This document shows, in pieces, positions 39,249 through 50,591 of a DNA stretch of 64,000 nt. The translations under genes were made by a program, and so were the position numbers. Source of the stretch: Amycolatopsis methanolica 239 (GTDB lineage Bacteria; Actinomycetota; Actinomycetes; Mycobacteriales; Pseudonocardiaceae); assembly GCF_000739085.1 (NCBI RefSeq), contig NZ_CP009110.1, positions 3,906,001 to 3,970,000 on the forward strand, written 5' to 3'. The notes under the pieces were generated by a model that saw only the letters and a program-made list of their open reading frames with translations, searched no databases and was not told the origin of the DNA. Numbering within the stretch: position 1 is the first letter of the stretch; each line of letters opens with the position of its first letter.

Positions 39249-39986
39249 TCACCCCGGCACACTTCCCACCAGAGACTCAGCCAACCGCGCCACCTCCACT
39301 GGCGCCGAATGGTTCAGCGCGTGCGCGAAGCCGGGGACCTCCACGTACCGGCCGGCGGGCAGCCGCGCCGCCATGTCCCGCGCCCACACCCGGGACGCGA
39401 TCGGGTCCCGGCTGCCGCGCACGACCACCGCCGGAGTGGTCAGGTGCCGCAGCTTCGTCTCGACTGGGTCGTCACGCAGGTGCCGGGCGGTGGCGACCAG
39501 CCGCCGCGGCCAGCACACCAGGTAGTCCCAGGCGAGCACCACCAGCAGCGACGGCCGTTCCCGCGGCGCGTCGGCGACGAGCCGGCCGAGCTGGCGCACC
39601 AGCGACGGCGCCGTCCGGCCGGTGCTCGGGCCGATCAGCACCACCGGGCCGAGCAGCTCCGGCGCGTGCACCGCCAGGTCCACCACGATCTGGCACCCCG
39701 CCGAGTTCGGCACCAGCACCGAGCCGCCCCGCCCGGTTTCACGCAACCACTCCGCCAGCGCCATCGACAACCCGCGCACATCCAGCGCCCGGCGCGGCCC
39801 CGGAGTGCGGCCGAAACCCGGCGGGTCCGCCGCGCTCACCCGCAGCCGCTCCCCCAGCATGCGCGCCAGCGGCCGGAAGTACCGGTGCGAGCAGCCCAAC
39901 CTGTGCACGCACACCACCTCCGGCGCACCCGCCGGTCCGGTCGCCTCGGCATGAATCCGGGTCGCCCCGGTGAACCGGCACCGCAC
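39249..39986 (-). CDS. alpha/beta hydrolase
   Basis: The 245-aa protein is read from GTG 39986. It has VVCVHRLGCSHRYFRPLARM near the oxyanion site, RVSAADPPGFGRTPGP, the nucleophile elbow VPNSAGC with Ser, and the late acid and base in VVRGSRDPIA and VPGFAHALNHSAP. All catalytic positions are present, but HRLG replaces the usual H-G-x-G-x-S. The substrate is unknown. It is convergent with the TfoX gene, only one base between stops, and divergent from the DUF1905 gene. Confidence 0.85.
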   Translation of the reverse strand: MRCRFTGATRIHAEATGPAGAPEVVCVHRLGCSHRYFRPLARMLGERLRVSAADPPGFGRTPGPRRALDVRGLSMALAEWLRETGRGGSVLVPNSAGCQIVVDLAVHAPELLGPVVLIGPSTGRTAPSLVRQLGRLVADAPRERPSLLVVLAWDYLVCWPRRLVATARHLRDDPVETKLRHLTTPAVVVRGSRDPIASRVWARDMAARLPAGRYVEVPGFAHALNHSAPVEVARLAESLVGSVPG

Positions 39987-40028
39987 GCACGCCCCGAAAC
40001 TGTCGGTGCCCCGTGAGACGCTCCGCGG

Positions 40029-40337
40029 GTGGACATCGTCTTCGACGCAGAGCTCTGGGTGTGGGACGCGCGGCGCGCCGACACCTGGACGTTCGTGAGC
40101 CTGCCCGCCGACGCCTCGGACGAGATCAGCGACCTCACCGAGGGCAGCCGCCCGGGCTTCGGCTCGGTGCGGGTGCGCGTCCGGGTCGGCGCGACCACGT
40201 GGACGACCTCGGTCTTCCCGGACAAGGCGCGCGGCTGCTACGTGCTGCCGGTCAAACGCGCCGTCCGGGAAGCCGAGGGCCTGCACCCGGGCGACACCAC
40301 GGCCGTCACCCTCGAAGTCCTCACGAGGCCGGCGTGA
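40029..40337 (+). CDS. DUF1905 protein
   Basis: The 102-aa protein begins MDIVFDAELWVWDARRADTW and shows the DUF1905 beta-barrel pattern, with GSVRVRVRVGATTWTTSVFP and YVLPVKRAVREAEGLHPGD. Its 3' end overlaps gcoB by 17 bases on the opposite strand. The function of the family is unknown. Confidence 0.85.
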   Translation: MDIVFDAELWVWDARRADTWTFVSLPADASDEISDLTEGSRPGFGSVRVRVRVGATTWTTSVFPDKARGCYVLPVKRAVREAEGLHPGDTTAVTLEVLTRPA

Positions 40338-41325
40338 ACTTCTCCCGGTGGATCCGCCGCGGCGACATGCGGCGCCGTTTGAACGCCTTGACCCCGGCCT
40401 CCACCATCGCCGGCGGGCCGCACAGCCACCCGGACCAGCCGCGTCCACTGGGGACGTCCTCCACGAACGCGTCGGTCGGGAAACCGCTGCGGTACGCCGG
40501 ATCCGGCTCGTCCGACAGCACCGGCACGAACCGGAAGCCCGGGTGCTGCTCCGCGATCTCGGCGAACCGGCCGAGGTCGTACAGGTCCGCCGCGCCGCGC
40601 ACCCCGTGGTACAGCAGCACCTCCCGCGACGGATGCCGGGCCAGCGCGGTGCGGGCGATGCCGACCAGCGGCGCCAGCCCGGTGCCACCGCCGATGAGCA
40701 CCATCGGGCCGCCGTCGTCCTCGTCCGGCGGCGGCAGGTGGAAGTCGCCCAGCGGCCCGGTCGCCTCGACCCGGTCGCCTGCGGTGAGCCCGTCGAAGAG
40801 CCAGCGGTCGGTGGCGATCCCGCCGGGCACCCGCCGGACGTGCAGCTCCAGCACCTTGTCCTCGTCGGCCGTGTTGGCCAGCGAGTACTGGCGCCGCGCG
40901 CCGGAGCCGGGCACGACCAGCTCGACGTACTGCCCGGCCTCGAACGCCAGCGGCTCGGCCAGGCCCAGCAGCACCCGGCGGGTGTCGCGCGCGATGTCGG
41001 CCACCTCCAGCACGGTGGCCGTCAGGTCGCGCAGCGGGTGCGTGACGCGTCCGGCCTCTGAGGTGCTGCGCACCTCCGTGTCGGCGAGCGGCCGGGCCTG
41101 GCAGGCGAGCGCCAGTCCGGCCGCGCGTTCGTCGGCGCTGAGGGTGTCCTCCGGCGCAGCGCCGTGGTCGACCTCGCCGGAGAGCACCTGGAGCTTGCAG
41201 GTGCCGCAGGTCCCCTGGTTGCATGAGTTGGGCATCCACACCCCGCCGCGCAGGAACGCCTCCAGCAGGGTCTGGCCGGGCTCGCAGTCGACCCGCCTGC
41301 CCCCGACGCTGACCGCGAACGTCAC
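40321..41325 (-). CDS. gcoB: aromatic O-demethylase reductase GcoB
   Basis: The 334-aa reductase runs [2Fe-2S]-FAD-NAD, the reverse of the PDR order. C35, C40, C43 (SCNQGTCGTC) and C75 hold the cluster. RRQYSLAN binds FAD, and GGGTGLAPLVGIA with WLCGPPAMVEAG forms the NAD site. GcoB has exactly this domain order and length and delivers NADH electrons to the P450 GcoA in a two-component system. GTG 41325 starts one base after the gcoA stop and is preceded by GGGAGGTGTGAG. The assignment rests on the partner gene and remembered properties of the characterised enzyme. Confidence 0.93.
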   Translation of the reverse strand: MTFAVSVGGRRVDCEPGQTLLEAFLRGGVWMPNSCNQGTCGTCKLQVLSGEVDHGAAPEDTLSADERAAGLALACQARPLADTEVRSTSEAGRVTHPLRDLTATVLEVADIARDTRRVLLGLAEPLAFEAGQYVELVVPGSGARRQYSLANTADEDKVLELHVRRVPGGIATDRWLFDGLTAGDRVEATGPLGDFHLPPPDEDDGGPMVLIGGGTGLAPLVGIARTALARHPSREVLLYHGVRGAADLYDLGRFAEIAEQHPGFRFVPVLSDEPDPAYRSGFPTDAFVEDVPSGRGWSGWLCGPPAMVEAGVKAFKRRRMSPRRIHREKFTPAS

Positions 41326-41326
41326 C

Positions 41327-42550
41327 TCACACCTCCCAGGTGACGTGCAGCGAAGTGGGGCCACGGAAGCCCCAGCCCCAGAACTCGACGCCCTCGCGGG
41401 TGTCGCGCTCCAGGTTCGGGATGGCCTCGAACAGCTCCTCCAGCGCGATCCGCATGACGTGGTTGGCGAAGTAGATGCCCGCGCACGCGTGGTTGCCCGC
41501 GCCGAAGGCGAGGTGCGGCAGCGGCGGGCGGTGCAGGTCGTACTGCGAGGGCGCCTCGTACTTGCCGGTGTCGTGGTTGGCCGAGCCGTAGGACAGCATC
41601 ACCGGGGTGCCGGCGGGCAGGTCGACACCGGCGATGGTCACCGGTTTGGTGGAGATGCGCGCGGTGGCCGACCAGATCGGCGAGGTCCACCGCAGGCCCT
41701 CGGCGATCGCCCGCGGGATCAGCGTGGGGTCGTCGACGACCTCCTCCAGCTGCTCGGGCCTGCTGAACAGGCCGACCAGGGTGGACGCCATGCCGTGGCC
41801 GGGCTCCTGCATCGCGCCGAGCAGGTACACGTAGATCGTCGGGTAGATGTACTCGCGGTCGCGGGTCTGGCCAGGCGGCATGCCGTCGTGCAACCAGTGC
41901 GAGATGGCGCTGTCGTCGGGCTGCTCGATCCACTTGTCGATCAGCGGGTCGACCACGGCGCGGATCTCGGCCTTGGCCTGGTCGCCCTCGGCGAAGCCCT
42001 CGGGGTTGGCGAACTCGCCGTTCTCGTCGACGGCGGCGTTGGTGAAGGAGCGGTTCAGCTTGGCGAACCACTCGCGCAGCTTGTCCGAGTCGACCTCCTG
42101 CAGGCCGAGCAGGTCGCCGAGCGAGCGGACGCTGACCGGCTCGCAGTACTGGGCCACCAGTTCGGCGTGCCCGTCGTTTTCGAACCGCTCCAGGTAGCGG
42201 CGCGCGATGGGCCGCACCAGGTCGTCGATCCAGCGGTCCACCTCGGCGGGCTGCAGGGCGGGCTCGACCATGGAGCGCAGGTCGGCGTGGATGTCGCCGT
42301 TGACGCCGATGATCGCCGGGTGCCCGAAGGTGCGGCCGCCGGCCGGGGTGATGACGGCCTCGAAGTCCGGGCTGGTCGCGACCTCGCGGCAGACCTCGGC
42401 GGTCGAGGCGACGTAGGACCCCAGAACCGGCACGAAAGCCAGCGGCGCCTCCGCGCGCAGCCGCTCGTACACCTCGTACGGGTTGCGCTCGAGCTGCGTC
42501 ATGGTGACCTCGTCGAGCCAGGCGAGATCGGGCCGTTCGGTCGTCGTCAT
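41327..42550 (-). CDS. gcoA: cytochrome P450 aromatic O-demethylase GcoA
   Basis: The 407-aa P450 has the heme loop [13 protein letters not shown] with C356 and E-x-x-R in AEGLRW. Its I helix carries E249-P250 in place of the common acid-Thr pair. F75, F169 and F395 fall at the positions of the three phenylalanines that shape the GcoA pocket, and the length equals that of Amycolatopsis GcoA (CYP255A2). That enzyme O-demethylates guaiacol to catechol and formaldehyde and accepts related lignin-derived aryl ethers. ATG 42550 follows GGAGGACACCGCG. It is divergent from an AraC regulator, its likely activator. Confidence 0.96.
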   Translation of the reverse strand: MTTTERPDLAWLDEVTMTQLERNPYEVYERLRAEAPLAFVPVLGSYVASTAEVCREVATSPDFEAVITPAGGRTFGHPAIIGVNGDIHADLRSMVEPALQPAEVDRWIDDLVRPIARRYLERFENDGHAELVAQYCEPVSVRSLGDLLGLQEVDSDKLREWFAKLNRSFTNAAVDENGEFANPEGFAEGDQAKAEIRAVVDPLIDKWIEQPDDSAISHWLHDGMPPGQTRDREYIYPTIYVYLLGAMQEPGHGMASTLVGLFSRPEQLEEVVDDPTLIPRAIAEGLRWTSPIWSATARISTKPVTIAGVDLPAGTPVMLSYGSANHDTGKYEAPSQYDLHRPPLPHLAFGAGNHACAGIYFANHVMRIALEELFEAIPNLERDTREGVEFWGWGFRGPTSLHVTWEV

Positions 42551-42624
42551 CGCGGTGTCCTCCCACGTCGTTGTCCGGGATGAGACGGGAGGCTAGGCAG
42601 CCCTGACCCGCGGCGCGACACGCT

Positions 42625-42652
42625 TCGCGCGGTCCCGGCACGGATCGCGCGG
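42625..42652. promoter_or_regulatory. direct repeat TCGCGCGG x2, candidate AraC sites
   Basis: TCGCGCGG occurs at 42625-42632 and 42645-42652, spaced exactly 20 bp (two helical turns) in the gcoA/araC divergent spacer. AraC-family regulators typically bind such same-face direct repeats. Confidence 0.4.
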
Positions 42653-42689
42653 CGAGTTCGGGACGTCTGTCTCTGATACCCTCCTGCGC

Positions 42690-43619
42690 ATGCCCGCACG
42701 GCGTAGTGCGCCGCCCCGGGACTGGCACCAGGCGTCCCGGAAGGTGGCGGAGGCGTATTTCCCGCACGAGCTGCAGCCGCTCGGCGGCGGCCGCGATCCG
42801 CGCCTGACGCTGCGTACCCTCGACCTCGGGCCGGTGCTGGTGGGGCACGTCGGGTGGGGCGCCGACGTGCGGGTCGCGTGCGACTACCCCGGCGCCTACG
42901 AGATCAACATGCCGCTGACCGGGCACCTGGAGAGCCGTGGCAGGCACGGGCCGGTGGTGTCGGTGTCCGGGCAGGCGACGGTGTTCCGGGCCGACACGCC
43001 TTCGCTGATCAGCCACTGGGACGCCACCTGCACGGTGCTGGGCGTGAAGTTCGACAGCGGGTGGCTGGACCGCGAGGCCGAGCGGGTGCTCGGCGGCGAC
43101 CGCGTCACGCTGCGCGGCGAGCTGCCGGATCAGCTCGACCTGGCCGCCGGGCAGGGGCGCGCGTGGCGTCAGCTGGTCGGCAGCCTGGCGGCGAACCTGC
43201 ACGAGCCCGGCCTGCTTGGCGACGTCGTGCGCGACCAGCTGGCCGGCGCGCTCGCGGCGAGTTTCCTGCTGGCCGGGTGCCCGGAGGCCGGCGCGGGCCC
43301 GGCGCCGCGCCCGCGGGCGATCAACCGGGTGCTGGACCAGCTGCACGACGACCCGGGCCGCCCCTGGACGGCGGGCGACATGGCCGAGGTCGCGGGCACC
43401 AGCGTCCGCCGCCTGCAGGAGGGGTTCCGGCAGTGGGTGGGCTGCAGCCCGACCGAGTACCTGCTGGGGATCCGCCTGCAGCGGGCCGACGCGGACCTGG
43501 CCGCCTCCGGGAGCACGGTCAGCGAGGTGGCCGCGCGCTGGGGCTTCTCCAGCGCGAGCCGGTTCGCGGCCGCCTACCGGCGCCGGTACGGCGTGCCGCC
43601 CGCACAGGCGCACCGCTGA
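42690..43619 (+). CDS. AraC-family regulator divergent from gcoA
   Basis: The 309-aa protein has an N-terminal AraC_binding_2-type ligand domain (about residues 20-190; YEINMPLTGHLESRGRHGPV, VFRADTPSLISHWDATC). A C-terminal double HTH (about 210-309) follows, with TAGDMAEVAGTSVRRLQEGF and STVSEVAARWGFSSASRFAA. ATG 42690 is seven bases after TACCCT, so the message may be leaderless. Facing gcoAB with a 139-bp spacer, it is the natural candidate for guaiacol-responsive control. Confidence 0.92.
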   Translation: MPARRSAPPRDWHQASRKVAEAYFPHELQPLGGGRDPRLTLRTLDLGPVLVGHVGWGADVRVACDYPGAYEINMPLTGHLESRGRHGPVVSVSGQATVFRADTPSLISHWDATCTVLGVKFDSGWLDREAERVLGGDRVTLRGELPDQLDLAAGQGRAWRQLVGSLAANLHEPGLLGDVVRDQLAGALAASFLLAGCPEAGAGPAPRPRAINRVLDQLHDDPGRPWTAGDMAEVAGTSVRRLQEGFRQWVGCSPTEYLLGIRLQRADADLAASGSTVSEVAARWGFSSASRFAAAYRRRYGVPPAQAHR

Positions 43620-43769
43620 ATGCGCTTTCCGCATCCCGTGGTGTTGAGAGCGAAAACGCTATCACCGGACCGCGCTGCCCTCGCTGATCGACTGTCCTTT
43701 CCGGACTGATTTCGGCGTTGTGGCCTGTCATGTCCACTTCGGAAGATCAGACACCACGGCGCCGCGTGG

Positions 43770-43788
43770 ACCGTGAGTCCTGCACGGT
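43770..43788. other. inverted repeat in the 43620-43980 gap
   Basis: ACCGTG (43770-43775) and CACGGT (43783-43788) flank a 7-base loop and are followed by TCGTCACGTTTTAC. It could be a weak terminator or an operator. The remainder of this 360-base gap shows no gene I can support. Confidence 0.3.
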
Positions 43789-43980
43789 GTCGTCACGTTT
43801 TACATTACAGGGCAAGAGCAATCTCACCCGAAGGCCTTGTACGCGGTTTGATCAACCCGCCTGCACCGACCGCGAGTAGTGATGATGTACGCCCGATTTT
43901 CACGCCATGTTCTGACACTTCGTGGACGCGAAGGCGCGTTCACCGAGACCTCGTGCCCGCTGACGGAGAAAGACGGACAA

Positions 43981-44235
43981 GTGGTGGACTTCGACGCACT
44001 GGCCGCCGAACTGCGCGGCCTCCGCGACAGTGTCGCCGGGGTGCCGGACACGGTGGTCGCGGCGGTCGACGGGAACTGCATCTTCGCCGACGCGGACGAA
44101 TCCATCGACCCCGCCAAGATCTCCGCGCTCGCCGCCGCCGACCTGGGCATCGCGCGCCAGGCCTCCGAGCTGGCCGGCCAGGGCTCGCTCAACCAGACCG
44201 TGGCGTTCAGCAGCGACAGCTACCTGGCCGTCTAG
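43981..44235 (+). CDS. roadblock/LC7-like domain protein, probably cut at its 3' end by the IS
   Basis: From GTG 43981 the frame gives 84 residues: VVDFDALAAELRGLRDSVAG, then VVAAVDGNCIFADADESIDP, and ending SLNQTVAFSSDSYLAV. This resembles the first two-thirds of a roadblock/LC7 domain, which normally continues for another 30-40 residues. The stop TAG lies in the CTAG target site of the IS481-type element, so the end was most likely lost by insertion and loss of flanking DNA. Longer frames reach back to ATG 43879, but that extension does not look like protein. Roadblock proteins partner with small GTPases, and none is visible here. Confidence 0.5.
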   Translation: MVDFDALAAELRGLRDSVAGVPDTVVAAVDGNCIFADADESIDPAKISALAAADLGIARQASELAGQGSLNQTVAFSSDSYLAV

Positions 44236-45261
44236 GTGTGCTACTGACGGTGGCCGGTGACAGGCTGGGCTTGGGACTTCTGTAGCAGCCTCTCATAGGG
44301 GGTTTGGCCGCCGAGGCCGCCGTGGGGTCGGTGGTAGTTGTCGTAGTCCTCCCGTTCCTTGAGCTTGTCGTTGAACACCCCCGCGTCGTCGATGACCACG
44401 CCGTCGAGGAGACGGTAGAACTCTTCGGTGTCGATGCGGTGGGAGCGCTCGACCTTGCCGTTGAGCCGGGGTGTGGCCGGGCGGATGTAGGTGGCCGATG
44501 CCTTTGTCGAGCACGTGCCAGTGGAACGCGGGCTGGAACTCAGCGCCGTTGTCGCTCTGGATTTTCTCGACTTGAAAGGGCAGCCGGGAGGGCACGTAGT
44601 CCAGGAACTGGATCGCGGTCTTCTGGTCCGACCGAGGGCAGATGCGCAGCACCCGCAGTCACGTGCAGTCGTCCATGGCGGTGTACTGGTAGTACCGCTT
44701 GCGCTTGGCGGTTCCCGTGGTGATGGGTTCGATGAACTTGACATCGATCTGAACGTGGTGGCCGGGCCGTTGCTTCTCGTAGCACTTCCAGCGCTGCTGG
44801 TGCCGCTCGTAGCGCTGCGAGGCCGGCAGCCGGTTCATGCCCAGCCGTTTGAGGATCCGCCACACACCGGACTGGCTGATGGCCACGTCGTGGTAGCGGC
44901 GCGAGTACATCGCGATCTTCAGCGGGCCGAAGTGATAGTGCTGCCGCAGGTGAATGATCTTGCCCACCACCTCGGGATGGGTCACGTTCGGGCTGCGCAT
45001 CGGCGCGCTCGAGCGGTCCTTGAGCCCCTCCAGCCCGTGTTCTTCGTAACGGCGTTTCCACCGATAGAAGATGTTGCGGCTGATGCCGTAGTAGCGGCAC
45101 GTCGCGGCCACATTGCCGCTGACCTCCTCAGCACGACCAAGCACAGCCAGACGCCGGTTCGCGCGCCTGGCCAGGTCCTTCTCACTCCACACTCGCTCAG
45201 CCATGAGCTCCCTTCCTAGATCAGGAGCCCAGACTGTCAACAACCTCTGTCAGTTTTAGAC
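44236..45261 (-). mobile_element. IS481-type insertion sequence
   Basis: The 1026-bp element is flanked by CTAG on both sides (44232-44235 and 45262-45265), the target duplication typical of IS481 relatives. Its ends are imperfect inverted repeats: left GTGTGCTACTGAC and right, read inward, GTCTAAAACTGAC, with further matches to about base 21. It contains one degraded transposase gene on the minus strand. It sits between the roadblock fragment and an IS5-type remnant. Confidence 0.8.
44241..45243 (-). pseudogene. IS481-family transposase, nonsense and frameshift
   Basis: The N-terminal part has the IS481 HTH (VAATCRYYGISRNIFYRWKR) and the first catalytic Asp in HVQIDVKFIEPI. The frame stops at TGA 44661-44659 after MDDCT, where Arg (CGA) is expected, so a single C-to-T change would explain it. 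Reading on, the second Asp is in QSDNGAEFQ. A deletion near 44490 then shifts the frame before the part with the catalytic Glu (NGKVERSHRIDTEEFYRLL) and the end GGQTPYERLLQK. The transposase cannot be active as read. Confidence 0.88.
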
Positions 45262-45265
45262 CTAG

Positions 45266-45500
45266 GGACTGTCCGGTAGGTCATCGGAGCCAGAGGACGA
45301 TGGCCACCGTTGTGAGTTCGACCTGGTAGCTGTCGGCCGCGGGCGTGCGCCCCATTTTCCGAGGCCCCAGCAGGGGGTGCCATCCACGGTCCCACGACCG
45401 CGACCGTGCATGCGCGGTCTTCCACGGGCTGTACCGTTGGAACAGACCACGCCATGGCGCCACCCCCAACGTGTTCTCACGACGCGCGCGAAGACCTGGT
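45266..45500 (-). mobile_element. IS5-type element remnant
   Basis: On the minus strand an N-terminal IS5 transposase piece (WRGLFQRYSPWKTAHARSRS, DUF4096-like) is joined by deletion to a C-terminal piece (YQVELTTVAIVLWLR, stop at 45281). GGGACTGTCCGGTAG at 45265-45279 looks like an IS5-family terminal repeat and abuts the IS481 element. The catalytic core is lost. Confidence 0.55.
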
Positions 45501-45531
45501 CAGCGCCCCGCGATACGCGCGGAGATTTCCC

Positions 45532-45562
45532 TTGACCTCCAGGTAACTGGAGGTTTCATGCT
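45532..45562 (+). promoter_or_regulatory. MerR-type promoter before the SDR gene
   Basis: TTGACC (-35) and CATGCT (-10) are 19 bases apart. Between and over them lies the palindrome ACCTCCAG-GTAA-CTGGAGGT (45535-45554). A 19-bp spacer with a central palindrome is the hallmark of MerR-activated promoters. The predicted start is the A of ATG 45569, a leaderless start. No merR gene is in the window. Confidence 0.6.
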
Positions 45563-45568
45563 GACGAC

Positions 45569-46249
45569 ATGGCACACGACAGAACCGCGGTCGTCACCGG
45601 GGCCTCCCGCGGGCTCGGACTCGCCCTGACCGGAGCGCTCGCGCGGCGCGGCTGGCGGGTGATCGCGGACGCGCGCGACGGGGACCGGCTCGAGCGCGCG
45701 CTCGCCGGCGTTTCCGGCGTCACCGCGGTCGCGGGCGACGTCGCCGACCCCGGGCACCGGACGACCCTCGCCGAGGCCGCTCCGGACGGGGTGGACCTGC
45801 TGGTCAACAACGCGAGCGCGCTCGGCCCCAGCCCGCAGCCGCCGCTGGCCGACTACCCGCTCGCCGCGCTGGAACGCGTCTACGCGATCGACACGATCGC
45901 TCCTCTGGCGCTGATCCAGCTGCTGCTGCCGGGCCTGCGCCGCCGCCGCGGCCGCATCATCGACATCAGCTCGGACGCCGCCGTCGAACCGTACGCGGGC
46001 TGGGGCGGCTACGGCTCGGCCAAAGCCGCCCTGGACCAGCTCACCGCCGTCCTCGCCGCCGAGGAGCCGGACGTCCGGGTCTACGCGTGCGACCCGGGCG
46101 ACATGAACACCGACCTGCAGCAGCAGGCGTTCCCCGGCGAGGACGTCTCCGGCCGGCCGGCGCCGCAGACGGTCGTGCCCGCGCTGCTGCGGCTCGCCGA
46201 GGGCGACCTGCCGAGCGGGCGCTACGTGGCACGGGACATCCTGCCGTGA
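45569..46249 (+). CDS. short-chain dehydrogenase/reductase
   Basis: The 226-aa SDR has TGASRGLG for NAD(P) binding, NNAS near residues 80-83, Ser in IDISSD (134-135), and Y148-x3-K152 (YGSAK) as the catalytic dyad. It reduces or oxidises an unknown carbonyl/alcohol. It lies under a MerR-type promoter and overlaps the QueA-like gene by GTGA, so the two form an operon. MerR-controlled SDRs often answer to redox or drug stress, which is only a suggestion here. Confidence 0.93.
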   Translation: MAHDRTAVVTGASRGLGLALTGALARRGWRVIADARDGDRLERALAGVSGVTAVAGDVADPGHRTTLAEAAPDGVDLLVNNASALGPSPQPPLADYPLAALERVYAIDTIAPLALIQLLLPGLRRRRGRIIDISSDAAVEPYAGWGGYGSAKAALDQLTAVLAAEEPDVRVYACDPGDMNTDLQQQAFPGEDVSGRPAPQTVVPALLRLAEGDLPSGRYVARDILP

Positions 46250-47262
46250 CCATCCCCTTCACGCTGCCGCCGGACAGCGAGGCGACGGCGCCGCCCGAAC
46301 ACCGGGGCGTGCCGCGCGACGCGGTGCGGCTGCTCGTCGCCCGGCCAGGCCGGATCGAGCACCACCGGTTCCGCGACCTGCCGGACCTCGTCGAGCCGGG
46401 TGACCTCGTCGTGGTCAACACCTCCGCCACGGTGCCGGCCGCCCTGGATGCGGTGCGCGGCAACGGAAATCCGGCGCCCGTGCACCTCTCGACGACCCTG
46501 GATGACGGCGGCTGGGTGGTCGAGGTGCGGCTCGCGGACGGCAGTGGCCCGGACCTCTCGGTGCACCCGGGCGAGCGGATGCGCCTGCCCGACGGGGTCA
46601 CCCTGACGCTCGTCGAGCCGTTCACCAGCGCACGGCTCTGGCGCGCGGCGGTCACGCCCGAGGTGCCCGTGCGGGACTACCTGGCCCGGCACGGCCGCCC
46701 GATCGGCTACGGCTACCTCGCCGGGCGGTTCCCGCTGCGGGACTACCAGAACGTGTACGCGTCCGAGCCGGGCAGCGCCGAGATGGCCAGCGCCGGGCGC
46801 CCGTTCACCGCGCCGCTGCTGGTGCGCCTGATCGCCCGCGGCGTCGTCGTCGCCCCGATCGTCCTGCACGCGGGGGTCTCCAGCCCAGAACTGTACGAAC
46901 CACCGGCCGCCGAACGGTTCACCGTGCCCAAGGCGACCGCGCGGCTGGTCGAGCTGACGCGCGCCGCCGGCCGGCGGGTGATCGCGGTCGGCACCACCGT
47001 CGTCCGGGCGCTGGAGAGCGCCACCGAACCCGGCGGCACAATGCACGCAGCGACCGGGTGGACCGAGCTGGTGCTCGGGCCCGCCCGGCCACCGCGGGTG
47101 GTGACCGGGCTGGTCACCGGCCTGCACGCGCCTGAGGCCAGCCACCTCGGACTGCTCGCCGCGGTCGCCGGGCGCCCCCTGGTCACAGCGGCCTACGACG
47201 CGGCGCTCGAACACCACTACCTGTGGCACGAATTCGGCGACTCCACACTGTTCCTGCCCTGA
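46246..47262 (+). CDS. QueA-like S-adenosylmethionine:tRNA ribosyltransferase-isomerase
   Basis: The 338-aa protein has the QueA pattern: PGDLVVVNTSATVPAAL, YLARHGRPIGYGYL, NVYASEPGSAEMASAGRPFT and the end HHYLWHEFGDSTLFLP. True QueA transfers the ribosyl of SAM to preQ1 in tRNA. No other queuosine gene is visible here. The residue before the N-T-S motif and the shortened length suggest an actinobacterial variant whose substrate may differ. GTG 46246 overlaps the SDR stop. Confidence 0.88.
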   Translation: MTIPFTLPPDSEATAPPEHRGVPRDAVRLLVARPGRIEHHRFRDLPDLVEPGDLVVVNTSATVPAALDAVRGNGNPAPVHLSTTLDDGGWVVEVRLADGSGPDLSVHPGERMRLPDGVTLTLVEPFTSARLWRAAVTPEVPVRDYLARHGRPIGYGYLAGRFPLRDYQNVYASEPGSAEMASAGRPFTAPLLVRLIARGVVVAPIVLHAGVSSPELYEPPAAERFTVPKATARLVELTRAAGRRVIAVGTTVVRALESATEPGGTMHAATGWTELVLGPARPPRVVTGLVTGLHAPEASHLGLLAAVAGRPLVTAAYDAALEHHYLWHEFGDSTLFLP

Positions 47263-47273
47263 CCCCGGCCACC

Positions 47274-50568
<3,295 letters not shown>

Positions 50569-50591
<23 letters not shown>

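Noticed and set aside
43879-43980. ATG 43879 as the start of the roadblock-like gene
   Set aside because: The extra residues do not resemble the family; GTG 43981 starts directly at the first helix.
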